Source: Mesorhizobium australicum WSM2073 (GTDB taxonomy: Bacteria; Pseudomonadota; Alphaproteobacteria; Rhizobiales; Rhizobiaceae). Taken from it: a DNA stretch of 64,000 bases. The notes under the pieces were generated by a model that saw nothing but the letters and a program-made list of their open reading frames with translations, made no database searches and was not told where the DNA came from. Shown here one piece after another: positions 54,981 to 63,601 of the stretch (position 1 is the first letter of the stretch; every line of letters starts with the position of its first letter). The translations under genes were made by a program, and so were the position numbers. The DNA lies in the NCBI RefSeq assembly GCF_000230995.2, contig NC_019973.1:5346001-5410000 (forward strand), read 5' to 3'.

Positions 54981-55103
54981 ATGCGCGTCAGCGGCGGCGT
55001 CAAGGGCTCCGGCTATGGTTGCTTCGGCGGCAAGGCCTCGATCGCCGAATTCACCGATTTGCGCTGGGTGACGATCGAGGACCCGGGCCAGCACTATCCG
55101 TTC
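54981..55103 (+). pseudogene. C-terminal remnant of an aldehyde dehydrogenase
   Basis: The plus-strand frame from 54981 reads GGVKGSGYGCFGGKASIAEF and then TDLRWVTIEDPGQHYPF. These are the last 40 or so residues of many NAD(P)-dependent aldehyde dehydrogenases (FGGVKxSGYGRFGGKAGI...RWITIE). The catalytic Cys domain is absent and no start, ribosome site or proper stop is seen. The fragment lies in the gap between the GatZ-like gene and the convergent aldose epimerase gene, a sign of past deletion or rearrangement. Confidence 0.7.
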
Positions 55104-55139
55104 TGCAACGGCCTCGCTTCGGGCAAGTCGCGGCGAAGA

Positions 55140-56069
55140 TCAAACAGCCAGCGACGGTATGAGGCGGACGCTGGCGGATTGTTTCTGGCCAGGGGCCAGC
55201 ACAATGCAACCGGTGTCGATCTCCTTGTCGCCCCTCCGGTTGAAAGCATCGGTAATGTTGCTGACCGGCTCGGCGCAAAAGAACGGTTCGCCCGGCGGCG
55301 TGTAGAGGGCGAGGAAGTCGAGCGGCGCCTCTGCCTCGATGTCCAGCTGCCGCCCGTGTTCGGGCCAGGTAATCCGGGCGCGGCGCGCCCATCCGGTGAA
55401 GACCGTGTCGAACTCCACTTCCGATACGTCAAAGCCGATGGATGGATCGGCCCCCACGGGCGGCGGGACATGCCGGATGGGCAGCACCTCCGCATCGGTT
55501 TCCCACATGCCTGATACCCGTGCCTGGACATGCGTCCACGGTGTCGACGGGAAGTAAGGATGGAGACCGAGGCCAACCGGCATCGGCGCGTCCGACAGGT
55601 TGCGCATGGTAATGGTCATGCAAAGCCTGCCTTCGGCCAGCGAGATCACTTGCTCGGCTTCGTAGCTCCATGGCCAGGAATCGGCGGCGTGGCGATAGCG
55701 CAGGACGATCATGCTCGCTTCATGGCTCACGACGGCCCACGGGTGACGCCAGCCATGGCCGTGCTCATGATGTGGATCGTCCGGGGCCGTCGGCAATTGA
55801 ATGGGGCGCCCCGCGAATTCAAAGCGGCCATTCCTTATGCGGTTGGAATAGGGCACGAGCGGAAAGCAGGCCATGGCGCCGGCATCGCCACGGCCGATCG
55901 CCGCTGGGTGAGCCGCACGCAGCCAATCCACGGCCGAACCATCCCGCCACCATCGATACGACGCCAGCGCTCCACCAGCGGCGGGAGCAATTTCAACCGT
56001 CGCGATGCCGTCGCTGATCGAGACCAGTTCCGTGTACTGCGCGACGGCCACAGCGAAATTCTTTGTCAT
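55140..56069 (-). CDS. Aldose 1-epimerase family protein
   Basis: This 309-residue galactose mutarotase-fold protein has FPLVPYSNRIRNGRF (substrate Arg), the first His in HHEHGHGWRHPW, the catalytic His in VGLGLHPYF and the catalytic Glu in FFCAEPVSNI. It interconverts alpha and beta anomers of a sugar, preparing it for a 1-dehydrogenase. ATG 56069 has a GGGGGAGTG site upstream; the frame reaches 56150 but that stretch lies across the regulator's start. It is divergent from the FadR-type regulator, and the pair shares a short promoter region. Confidence 0.86.
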   Translation of the reverse strand: MTKNFAVAVAQYTELVSISDGIATVEIAPAAGGALASYRWWRDGSAVDWLRAAHPAAIGRGDAGAMACFPLVPYSNRIRNGRFEFAGRPIQLPTAPDDPHHEHGHGWRHPWAVVSHEASMIVLRYRHAADSWPWSYEAEQVISLAEGRLCMTITMRNLSDAPMPVGLGLHPYFPSTPWTHVQARVSGMWETDAEVLPIRHVPPPVGADPSIGFDVSEVEFDTVFTGWARRARITWPEHGRQLDIEAEAPLDFLALYTPPGEPFFCAEPVSNITDAFNRRGDKEIDTGCIVLAPGQKQSASVRLIPSLAV

Positions 56070-56114
56070 CGGCACTCCCCCAATCCCTTGACTCCAATCC
56101 CCACGCCTATAAGA

Positions 56115-56125
56115 CATATCATATG
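56115..56125. promoter_or_regulatory. Candidate autoregulatory operator
   Basis: CATATCATATG is an 11-bp palindrome that overlaps the start codon at 56123 and is followed by a looser repeat TCATA-N7-TATGA (56119-56135). The location between divergent epimerase and regulator genes suits a FadR-type repressor. Confidence 0.4.
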
Positions 56126-56923
56126 AATAGTATGAAGAATAGAAAATCATTCAGCACAGCCCGCACGTCACGAGTCGCGGTCGCGGTTTCCAGCGGCTCC
56201 ACCGCGCTGCACGCCACCGTCGTCGAGCAGATCGGGCTGCGCATCGTGCAAGGCGACTTCCTGCCCGGCGAGGCGCTGCCCAATGCCGACGATTCCAGCG
56301 AGATGCTGGGGGTCAGCCGCACAGTGCTGCGCGAGGCGATCAAGGTCCTGGCGGGCAAGGGGCTGGTCGAATCCAGGCCGAAGACCGGCACGCGGGTGCG
56401 TCCTCGCGCCGACTGGAATTTCCTCGACCCCGACGTCCTGTCCTGGCGCTATACCGGCGGTGTCAGTGCGGAGGATGTGCGGGCGCTGTTTGAACTGCGC
56501 CGCGCCATCGAGCCGATGTCGGCGGCCCTTGCCGCGCAGCGTGCGACGCCGGCTCAGATCGCCGAAATCCATGCAGCGCTGGCTGAAATGGAAGCACTGA
56601 GCGATGACGGAGACCGCTTCGCCAAGCCCGATCTGGTGTTCCACCAGACCATATTGCGCATGACCGGCAACGAGCTGATCGGCTCGCTGGCCGCACTGGT
56701 CGAGACCGCGTTGGTAATGAGCTTTCGCCTCTCCAACGACAATCCGGAAGGGCAGCGCCATTCCTTGCCGCTGCACCGGGAAGTCGCCGAGAAGATTGCC
56801 GACGGCGACGCCGCCGGCGCGCAAAAGGCATTGCTGGTGCTTATCGACAATGCCGAGGATGACGTGCGCCGCAGCGTCGAGAACCGCAACAAACGCCGCA
56901 ACGAGCGGGGCCTGCAATCGTGA
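56123..56923 (+). CDS. GntR/FadR family transcriptional regulator
   Basis: This 266-residue regulator has a winged helix (VVEQIGLRIVQGDFLPGEAL and SSEMLGVSRTVLREAIKVLA, about residues 30-85) and an FCD domain with probable metal ligands in DLVFHQTILRMTGNEL and LPLHREVAEKIADGDA. The RADWNFLDPDVLSWRY segment is typical of DgoR-like regulators of sugar-acid operons. ATG 56123 or 56132 are the likely starts. It overlaps the dehydratase gene by four bases and so is the first gene of the catabolic operon it presumably represses. Confidence 0.87.
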   Translation: MNSMKNRKSFSTARTSRVAVAVSSGSTALHATVVEQIGLRIVQGDFLPGEALPNADDSSEMLGVSRTVLREAIKVLAGKGLVESRPKTGTRVRPRADWNFLDPDVLSWRYTGGVSAEDVRALFELRRAIEPMSAALAAQRATPAQIAEIHAALAEMEALSDDGDRFAKPDLVFHQTILRMTGNELIGSLAALVETALVMSFRLSNDNPEGQRHSLPLHREVAEKIADGDAAGAQKALLVLIDNAEDDVRRSVENRNKRRNERGLQS

Positions 56924-58647
56924 CCGAGACCAAACGCAAATTGCGGTCGGAAGCCTGGTTCGGCGGTGAAGGCAAGAACGCTTTCATGCACCGCAGCTGG
57001 ATGAAGAACCAGGGCATTCCCGCTGACGCTTTCGACGGCCGCCCGGTCATCGGCATCTGCAACACGTGGTCGGAACTGACCCCCTGCAATGCGCATCTGC
57101 GGGCGCTCGCCGATCACGTCAAGCGCGGCGTCTATGAGGCCGGCGGCCTGCCGTTCGAATTTCCCGTGATGTCGCTGGGCGAGAGCAACATGCGCCCCAC
57201 CGCCATGCTGTTTCGCAACCTGGCCAGCATGGATGTCGAGGAATCCATCCGTGGCAATCCGATCGACGGCGTCATCCTACTTGTCGGTTGCGACAAGACC
57301 ACGCCGGCGCTCTTGATGGGGGCTGCCTCGTGCAACCTGCCGACCATCGCCGTCTCCGGTGGGCCGATGCTGAACGGCAAGTTCCGCGGACAGGATATCG
57401 GCTCGGGCACGCATGTCTGGAAATTCGCCGAGGAGGTCAAGGCCGGCCGCATGCCGGTCGCCGACTTCCTTGCCGCCGAGCAGGGCCAGAGCCGGTCGGC
57501 CGGCAGCTGCATGACGATGGGCACCGCCTCGACCATGGCCAGCATGGTGGAGGCGCTCGGCATCGGCATGCCCGACAACGCCGCGATCCCGGCGGTGGAT
57601 TCGCGCCGAAGCGTGCTTGCCCAGTTGGCCGGACGGCAGATCGTCGATCTTGTCCACCGCGACGTGACGATTGCAAAGATCCTTACCAGGCAAGCCTTCG
57701 AGAATGCCATTCGCGTCAATGGCGCGATCGGCGGCTCGACCAATGCGGTGCTGCATCTGATCGCCATCGCCAACCGGGTCGGTGTCGATCTCGGCCTCGA
57801 TGACTGGGACCGCCTTGGCCGCGGCGTGCCAACCATTGTCGACCTGATGCCGTCGGGCCGGTTCCTGATGGAAGATTTCTACTATGCCGGGGGGCTAGCT
57901 GCGGTCATGGCGTCGCTTGATGAAGTGGGGCTTCTTCATCGCGACGCCATGACCGTCAGCGCCAAGACCATCGGTGAACTGATCGACGGCGCGCCCAACT
58001 ATAACCGTGAGGTCATACGGCCGCTGCGCGAGCCGCTGACCAAGGAGGGCGGCATCTCGATCCTGCGTGGCAATCTGGCGCCCAACGGAGCCGTCATCAA
58101 GCCGTCCGCGGCAACGCCCGAACTGATGCAGCATCGCGGCAAGGCGGTCGTCTTCGAGAACATCGAGCATTACCATGCCCGCATCGACGATCCGGAGCTG
58201 GATATCGACGCCTCCTCGGTGATGGTGTTGAAGAATTGCGGACCACGCGGTTATCCCGGGATGGCCGAGGTCGGCAACATGCCGCTGCCAGCCAAGCTGC
58301 TCAGAGAAGGCGTTTCCGACATGGTGCGCATTTCGGACGCGCGCATGAGCGGTACCGCCTACGGCACGGTCGTGCTGCATGTGGCGCCGGAGGCAGCGGC
58401 CGGTGGTGTGCTGGCCCTGGTGCGCGACGGCGACCTCATCGAGCTGGACGTCGCCGGCCGCCGTCTCGAGCTTTTGGTTTCGGACGAGGAACTGGCGATC
58501 CGCCGGCGTGACTGGAAGCCGCCGGAGCCGCCGGAGGGCGGCTACCAGAGCCTCTATGTCGAGCGCGTGCTGCAGGCCGACAAGGGCTGCGACTTCGACT
58601 TTCTCGTCGGCCGGCGCGATGCCGGCATCCCCCGGCATTCCCATTAG
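56920..58647 (+). CDS. IlvD/Edd family sugar-acid dehydratase (L-arabinonate dehydratase-like)
   Basis: This 575-residue iron-sulfur dehydratase has cluster Cys residues in IGICNTWSELTPCN, LLVGCDKTTPALLMGAASC and SAGSCMTMGTASTMASM. The substrate region is IRVNGAIGGSTNAVLHLIAI, and SDARMSGTAYGTVVLHVAPE holds the conserved catalytic Ser. Length and the GWFGG-like SEAWFGGEGKNAFMHRSWMK start match L-arabinonate/D-xylonate dehydratases rather than IlvD proper. It converts an aldonic acid to its 2-keto-3-deoxy acid. It is flanked by a GntR regulator and an SDR gene, supporting a non-phosphorylative sugar oxidation pathway. Confidence 0.87.
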   Translation: MTETKRKLRSEAWFGGEGKNAFMHRSWMKNQGIPADAFDGRPVIGICNTWSELTPCNAHLRALADHVKRGVYEAGGLPFEFPVMSLGESNMRPTAMLFRNLASMDVEESIRGNPIDGVILLVGCDKTTPALLMGAASCNLPTIAVSGGPMLNGKFRGQDIGSGTHVWKFAEEVKAGRMPVADFLAAEQGQSRSAGSCMTMGTASTMASMVEALGIGMPDNAAIPAVDSRRSVLAQLAGRQIVDLVHRDVTIAKILTRQAFENAIRVNGAIGGSTNAVLHLIAIANRVGVDLGLDDWDRLGRGVPTIVDLMPSGRFLMEDFYYAGGLAAVMASLDEVGLLHRDAMTVSAKTIGELIDGAPNYNREVIRPLREPLTKEGGISILRGNLAPNGAVIKPSAATPELMQHRGKAVVFENIEHYHARIDDPELDIDASSVMVLKNCGPRGYPGMAEVGNMPLPAKLLREGVSDMVRISDARMSGTAYGTVVLHVAPEAAAGGVLALVRDGDLIELDVAGRRLELLVSDEELAIRRRDWKPPEPPEGGYQSLYVERVLQADKGCDFDFLVGRRDAGIPRHSH

Positions 58648-58658
58648 AGAGGCGCGCG

Positions 58659-59438
58659 ATGACGGATCAGATCGGCAGCTACGCGACCTACCCCAGCCTG
58701 AAGGGCCGCAGCGTGTTCATAACCGGCGGCGGCAGCGGCATCGGCGAAAGCCTGGTGCGCCATTTCTGCGCGCAAGGCAGCCGCGTCGCCTTCGTCGATC
58801 TGGCCGAGGAGCCTTCACGGCGCCTGGTCGATGCGATCGCGGCCGAAGGGCATGCCGCGCCGCTGTTCATTCCCTGCGACCTGCGCAATGTCGAGCAGCT
58901 GCAGGCGGCGACCGTCGAGGCGATGCGGCACAACGGTCCGATCCAGGCGCTGTGCAACAATGCCGGCAATGACGACCGCCACCAGACCAAGGACGTCACG
59001 GTGGCCTATTGGGACGACCGCATGGCGGTCAATCTGCGCCACCAGTTCTTCGCCGCCCAGGCGGTGCGCCCGCAAATGGGCTCGCTGGGCGGCGGCTCGA
59101 TCATCAATTTCGGTTCCATTACCTGGATGGTCGGCGATCCCGACTGCCCTGCCTATGTCACCGCGAAAGCCGCTGTCTACGGCATGACGCGGGCGCTGGC
59201 CCGCGAACTCGGCCCCGAGCGCATCCGCGTCAACTGCATGGTGCCTGGCTGGGTGATGACAGAGCGCCAGATGCGGCTATGGCTGAACCCCGCCGGCGAA
59301 CGCCAGATCGCGGAGCGGCAGTGCCTGCCCGACCGGCTGCAGCCATCCGACATTGCGCGCATGGCGCTGTTCCTCGCCGCCGACGACAGCCTGATGTGCA
59401 CGAGCCAACAGTTCATCGTCGACGCGGGCTGGGTGTGA
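58659..59438 (+). CDS. Short-chain dehydrogenase/reductase of a sugar operon
   Basis: This 259-residue SDR has the NAD site VFITGGGSGIGESLVRHF, NNAG in LCNNAGNDDRH, catalytic Ser in INFGSITWMVG and the Tyr-x-x-x-Lys in AYVTAKAAVYG. The C-terminus LMCTSQQFIVDAGWV is usual. Two roles fit the operon: oxidation of an aldose at C1 to the lactone, or oxidation of a 2-keto-3-deoxy acid at C4 before hydrolytic cleavage. It lies 11 bases after the dehydratase gene. Confidence 0.86.
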   Translation: MTDQIGSYATYPSLKGRSVFITGGGSGIGESLVRHFCAQGSRVAFVDLAEEPSRRLVDAIAAEGHAAPLFIPCDLRNVEQLQAATVEAMRHNGPIQALCNNAGNDDRHQTKDVTVAYWDDRMAVNLRHQFFAAQAVRPQMGSLGGGSIINFGSITWMVGDPDCPAYVTAKAAVYGMTRALARELGPERIRVNCMVPGWVMTERQMRLWLNPAGERQIAERQCLPDRLQPSDIARMALFLAADDSLMCTSQQFIVDAGWV

Positions 59439-59471
59439 CCCGGTACGGCCTCTAGGGAAGAAGGGTATTTC

Positions 59472-60473
59472 ATGCGTCTTGTTCAGTACACAACGATCGA
59501 CGGCGGCAGGCGGGTCGGCCGCGTTTCCGATGACGACGGCAATCGCCTGTATCTACTCGACAAGACAAGCACCGTGCTGGAGCTCGCCGAAGCGGCGATC
59601 GCCCAGGGTGCGTCGATCGCGGCGCTGGTCGAGAAGCGGACGGCTGCGGCCACGATCGACTATGGCGAACTGCTGCGCGATGGCCGCGTGCTCGCTCCCG
59701 TCGACCATCCGGAACCGGCGCGCTTCCTGGTCACCGGCACCGGCCTCACCCACACGGGAAGTGCCGCCGCGCGCGACAAGATGCATGTGCTGACCCATGG
59801 CGAGGACGCCGAGGAGTCGGATTCGCTGAAGATCTTCCGCATGGGCTTGGACGGGGGCAAGCCCGGCGCCGGCAAGATCGGCATCCAGCCCGAATGGTTC
59901 TTCAAGGGCGTCGGCACCTGTGTCGTGCCGCCTGGCGCCGATCTGCCGATGCCTGCCTTCGCGAAAGCCGGCGCCGAAGAAGCCGAGATCGTCGGCCTTT
60001 ACCTCAATGGGCCGGATGGCCGCCCTTATCGCATCGGCTATGCGCTGGGCAACGAATATTCCGACCATGTGACGGAGGCCGAGAACTACCTTTATCTCGC
60101 CCACTCGAAACTCCGCTCCTGCTCGATCGGACCGGAGCTTTTGATCGGCGACCTGCCCGAAGAAGTGCGTGGCCATTCCCGCATTCTGCGCGACGGCACT
60201 GTTATCTGGGAACAGGAATTCCTGTCGGGCGAAGCGCACATGTCGCATTCGATCGCCAATCTCGAACACTTCCATTTCCGCTACCCGATGCACCGCAGGG
60301 CGGGCGACCTGCACGCCTATTTCTTCGGAGCGGCGGTGATGAGCTACGCCTCCGGCGTCAAGACGGCTTCCGGCGACGAGTATGAAATCCAGGCACAGAC
60401 ATTCGGCAAGCCGTTGCGCAACCGGATGGTGTCGGTGCCGGACGAGGGACTGGTCGCCGTCACCCAGCTGTGA
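59472..60473 (+). CDS. AraD1/GguC family protein (FAH-like fold)
   Basis: This 333-residue protein resembles the GguC/AraD1 family found near the chvE-gguAB sugar operon of Agrobacterium. It begins MRLVQYTTIDGGRRVGRVSD and has FRMGLDGGKPGAGKIGIQPE, GAEEAEIVGLYLNGPDGRP (the acidic metal site of fumarylacetoacetase-like enzymes) and GYALGNEYSDHVTEAENYL. Such proteins act on 2-keto-3-deoxy sugar acids, as dehydratases or as diketo-acid hydrolases. Here it would be the step after the IlvD/Edd dehydratase, leading to central metabolites. Confidence 0.82.
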   Translation: MRLVQYTTIDGGRRVGRVSDDDGNRLYLLDKTSTVLELAEAAIAQGASIAALVEKRTAAATIDYGELLRDGRVLAPVDHPEPARFLVTGTGLTHTGSAAARDKMHVLTHGEDAEESDSLKIFRMGLDGGKPGAGKIGIQPEWFFKGVGTCVVPPGADLPMPAFAKAGAEEAEIVGLYLNGPDGRPYRIGYALGNEYSDHVTEAENYLYLAHSKLRSCSIGPELLIGDLPEEVRGHSRILRDGTVIWEQEFLSGEAHMSHSIANLEHFHFRYPMHRRAGDLHAYFFGAAVMSYASGVKTASGDEYEIQAQTFGKPLRNRMVSVPDEGLVAVTQL

Positions 60474-60526
60474 CGGCGATAGCCCCGGAAATTACGGTCC
60501 ACCAGAACGACAATGGGAGATTAAAA

Positions 60527-61552
60527 ATGGGACTGAAGAAAGCGTTTCTGAGACTAGCGACCATCGGGCTCAGCATCGGCCTGATGACGTCGGCGGCGCT
60601 GGCCGCGAACCTTCGCGTGCTGGCCTGGGACGGTTATGCCGACCCGGACTGGGTGAAGGACTTCACCGCCGCCACCGGCATCGGCGTCGATGTCGTCTTC
60701 ATCGGCAGCGATGACGAAATCTGGGCCAAGATCAAGGGCAGCGAAGGGCAGGACTTCGACGTCTTCGCCGTCAACACCGCCCAGTTGCAGCGCTACATCA
60801 AGGCCGATCTGGTGTCGCCGATCGACATCACCAAGCTGCCGAACCAGAAGGACGTGCTGCCGCGCTTCCGTGATCTGTCTCAGGTCAGCGGCGACACCAA
60901 GGACGGCAAGGTCTACGGTATTCCGTTCTGCTTCGATTCCATCGGGCTGATCTACGACACCGACAAGGTCAAGCCGGCGCCGACCTCGATGTCCGTCCTG
61001 TGGGATCCGGCCTACAAGGGCAAGATCCTCGCCTACGACAATGGCGAGCACAATTTCTCGTTCACCGCGCTGACGCTCGGCTACAAGGATCCGTTCAACC
61101 TCGACGAAAAACAAATGGCGGCGGTCAAGGCCAAGCTGGTCGAGCTCAAGCGCAATGTGCTGAGCTTCTACACCACCGCCGACGAGGCGCAGCAGATCTA
61201 CCAGAACAATGATGTTGCGCTGATCTGGGCCAATTATGGCCAGCAGCAGGTGAAGGCACTGCAGAAGATCGGCGCCCATGTCGCCTACGTCAATCCGAGC
61301 GAAGGCGCGCTTGCCTGGCTCGACAACTGGGTGATCTCCAAGGGTGTCCGCGACAATGCCGCGGCCGAGAAATGGATCGACTTCATGCTGACGAAGAAGG
61401 TCAGCGGCGCGCTTTCCGAGCGCACCGGATTCGGCAACACGGTGGTCGAGTCGAGCAGTGCGGGCGGCAACGACAAGCTGGTCTGGCTCAACAATGTCGA
61501 GGATCCGCTCAAGCGTTCGGACTTGTGGAACGAGGTCAAGGCGACGCCCTGA
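60527..61552 (+). CDS. ABC transporter solute-binding protein, polyamine (PotD) type
   Basis: This 341-residue periplasmic protein begins at ATG 60527 with a GGGAGATTAAAA ribosome site. Its signal peptide is MGLKKAFLRLATIGLSIGLM, with cleavage near ALA-A. The mature part starts NLRVLAWDGYADPDWVKDF, the PotD-like first strand, and has YGIPFCFDSIGLIYDTD and LIWANYGQQQVKAL. The polyamine-binding acidic set is not obvious. By operon context it may bind a sugar acid or other catabolic substrate instead, since PotD-like receptors vary widely. It starts the importer genes that run to the window end. Confidence 0.85.
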   Translation: MGLKKAFLRLATIGLSIGLMTSAALAANLRVLAWDGYADPDWVKDFTAATGIGVDVVFIGSDDEIWAKIKGSEGQDFDVFAVNTAQLQRYIKADLVSPIDITKLPNQKDVLPRFRDLSQVSGDTKDGKVYGIPFCFDSIGLIYDTDKVKPAPTSMSVLWDPAYKGKILAYDNGEHNFSFTALTLGYKDPFNLDEKQMAAVKAKLVELKRNVLSFYTTADEAQQIYQNNDVALIWANYGQQQVKALQKIGAHVAYVNPSEGALAWLDNWVISKGVRDNAAAEKWIDFMLTKKVSGALSERTGFGNTVVESSSAGGNDKLVWLNNVEDPLKRSDLWNEVKATP

Positions 61553-61628
61553 TCCCTTCCGCGCCTGACTTCGAAGGACCCGGCGGTCCGGACGTTCCGG
61601 ACCGCCGAAGCGTATGCGAGAATATCCC

Positions 61629-62732
61629 ATGAGCCAGAACACCGACCTCTTGACGCTGCGGTCCGTCTCGAAATCCTACGGCACGGTTCCCGTGCTGCAC
61701 GACATCGACCTGTCGCTCCGGGACGGTGAGTTCCTCACCGTCCTTGGACCGTCGGGTTCGGGCAAGACCACGGTCCTGCGGCTGATCGGCGGGCTGGAGC
61801 CGCTGACGTCAGGCGAGATCCGGCTGGACGGCCAGGACATCAGCCGCATGCCGATCAACAAGCGGCCGTTCAACACGGTGTTCCAGGACTATGCGCTGTT
61901 CCCCCATATGACCGTCTCCGGCAATGTCGGCTATGGGCTTTCGGTGCGCCATATCAAGCGCAAGGAGATCGCCAGCCGCGTGGCGCAAGCCCTCGATCTG
62001 GTGCAGCTCGGACGTTTCGCCGAGCGCTTTCCGGCACAGCTTTCCGGCGGCCAGCGCCAGCGTGTCGCGCTCGCCCGGGCGCTGATCTGCCAGCCGCGCC
62101 TGATCCTGCTCGACGAGCCGCTGGCGGCACTCGATCTCGAATTGCGCCGGCAGATGCAGGAGTTCCTGAAATCCATCCAGCGCGAGATCAAGACCACCTT
62201 CCTGTTCGTCACCCACGACCAGGAAGAAGCGATCGGCATGGCCGATCGGATCTGCGTCATGCAGGCCGGCCATATCCGCCAGCTCGGCACGCCGCATGAG
62301 CTCTACTACAAGCCGAATTGCGAATTCGTGGCGCGCTTCTTCGGCGAGAACAATCTGGTGGCCGGAAAGCTCGGTCCGGTGCAAGGCGAGCAGCGACCGA
62401 TCGAGACGGCACTCGGACGGTTGGTCTGCTCGATCGGCGACCAGCCGCATCTGAAGATTGCCCCGGATGGCGCCGCGGCTTTCGCGGCGTTCCGCCCCGA
62501 AGCCTTGCATCTCGCGGACGCCCGTGATGGCGCCAATCGCTTTTCCGGTGCCATTGCCGATCTCGCCTTTGCCGGCTCGTCGACGGTCGCCACGATCATG
62601 GCGGGGGCGGACGATGCCGCGCAGCGCCTGCGGCTGCGCATGCCGAGCCGGATCGACGGCAGCATCTTGAAATCCGGCGAGACGGTCTCGCTTTCGTTTG
62701 CGCCGCATGAAGGCCATCTGGTGCTGGCATGA
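61629..62732 (+). CDS. ABC transporter ATPase, PotA type
   Basis: This 367-residue ATPase has complete motifs: Walker A GPSGSGKT, Q-loop TVFQDYALFPHMTVSGNV, signature LSGGQRQRVALARAL, Walker B LILLDEPLAALDLELRRQ and H-loop FLFVTHDQEEAIGMA. The C-terminal TOBE domain has AAFRPEALHLADARDG. ATG 61629 (MSQNTDLLTL) is preferred; ATG 61614 is in frame. Its stop overlaps the permease start by four bases. Confidence 0.92.
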   Translation: MSQNTDLLTLRSVSKSYGTVPVLHDIDLSLRDGEFLTVLGPSGSGKTTVLRLIGGLEPLTSGEIRLDGQDISRMPINKRPFNTVFQDYALFPHMTVSGNVGYGLSVRHIKRKEIASRVAQALDLVQLGRFAERFPAQLSGGQRQRVALARALICQPRLILLDEPLAALDLELRRQMQEFLKSIQREIKTTFLFVTHDQEEAIGMADRICVMQAGHIRQLGTPHELYYKPNCEFVARFFGENNLVAGKLGPVQGEQRPIETALGRLVCSIGDQPHLKIAPDGAAAFAAFRPEALHLADARDGANRFSGAIADLAFAGSSTVATIMAGADDAAQRLRLRMPSRIDGSILKSGETVSLSFAPHEGHLVLA

Positions 62733-63601
62733 GCGGAACCGGCTCGACACACGCCGCGCAACGGCGACTGTCAGGGTTGGTGACGGTGCTGGCATTCGCC
62801 TTGCCGGTTATCTTCGTCCTCGTGCCGCTGGCAATCTTCCTGGTCTACAGTTTCTTCAGCGTCGACCAGGGTACGATCGTCCATGCACCGATGCTCGGCA
62901 ACTATGTCAGGTTCTTCACCGACCCGATCTTTCTGCCGGTGTTCTGGAACACCATCGTGCTGTGCGTATCGGTGGCCGTCATCTGTATCCTGCTCGCCTA
63001 TCCCGCCGCCTACTTCCTGACGACGCTGAAGGGGCGGTGGCGCTACGCCCTGCTGATGTTGCTGCTGGTGCCGCTGCTGATGAGCTACGTCATCAAGATC
63101 TACGCGATCCGCAGCATCCTCGGCCTCAACGGCTTCCTCAACAAGGCGCTGGTGGCGCTCGGCATCCTGGATCAGCCATCGACGCTTTTCGTCTTCAACA
63201 TGAACGCCATCCTCTTGACGCTGAGCCTGCTTTTGATCCCGTTCGCCATCCTGCCGATCTTCCTGTCGCTGGAGCGGATTCCGCAGACCTTGCTGCGCGC
63301 CTCGGATGACCTGGGCGCCAGCAGCCTGCAGACATTCCTGCGCATCACCTTGCCGCTGAGCCTGCCCGGCGTCGCCTCGGCGGCGAGCTTCGTCTTCGTA
63401 CTGGCGATCGGCGATTTCCTGACGCCGCAGATGGTCGGCGGGATCAGCGGCTTCACCTTCGGCCGCATCCTCTACAGCCAGTTCGGCACGGCCTATAACT
63501 GGCCGTTCGGCGCCGCGCTGTCGGTGGCGCTTGCGATCGTGGTGATCGCCGCCATTCTCATTGGCGAACGGTTCGGGCGCAGCCGGGGGACGTCGGTATG
63601 A
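62729..63601 (+). CDS. ABC transporter permease, PotB type
   Basis: This 290-residue inner-membrane permease has six hydrophobic segments, the first VTVLAFALPVIFVLVPLAIF. The EAA loop is LLRASDDLGASSLQTFLRIT, with LPLSLPGVASAASFVF following. PotB-type features include FGRILYSQFGTAYNWPFGAA near the end. Its stop overlaps the start of the PotC-type gene (ATGA). Confidence 0.92.
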   Translation: MSGTGSTHAAQRRLSGLVTVLAFALPVIFVLVPLAIFLVYSFFSVDQGTIVHAPMLGNYVRFFTDPIFLPVFWNTIVLCVSVAVICILLAYPAAYFLTTLKGRWRYALLMLLLVPLLMSYVIKIYAIRSILGLNGFLNKALVALGILDQPSTLFVFNMNAILLTLSLLLIPFAILPIFLSLERIPQTLLRASDDLGASSLQTFLRITLPLSLPGVASAASFVFVLAIGDFLTPQMVGGISGFTFGRILYSQFGTAYNWPFGAALSVALAIVVIAAILIGERFGRSRGTSV

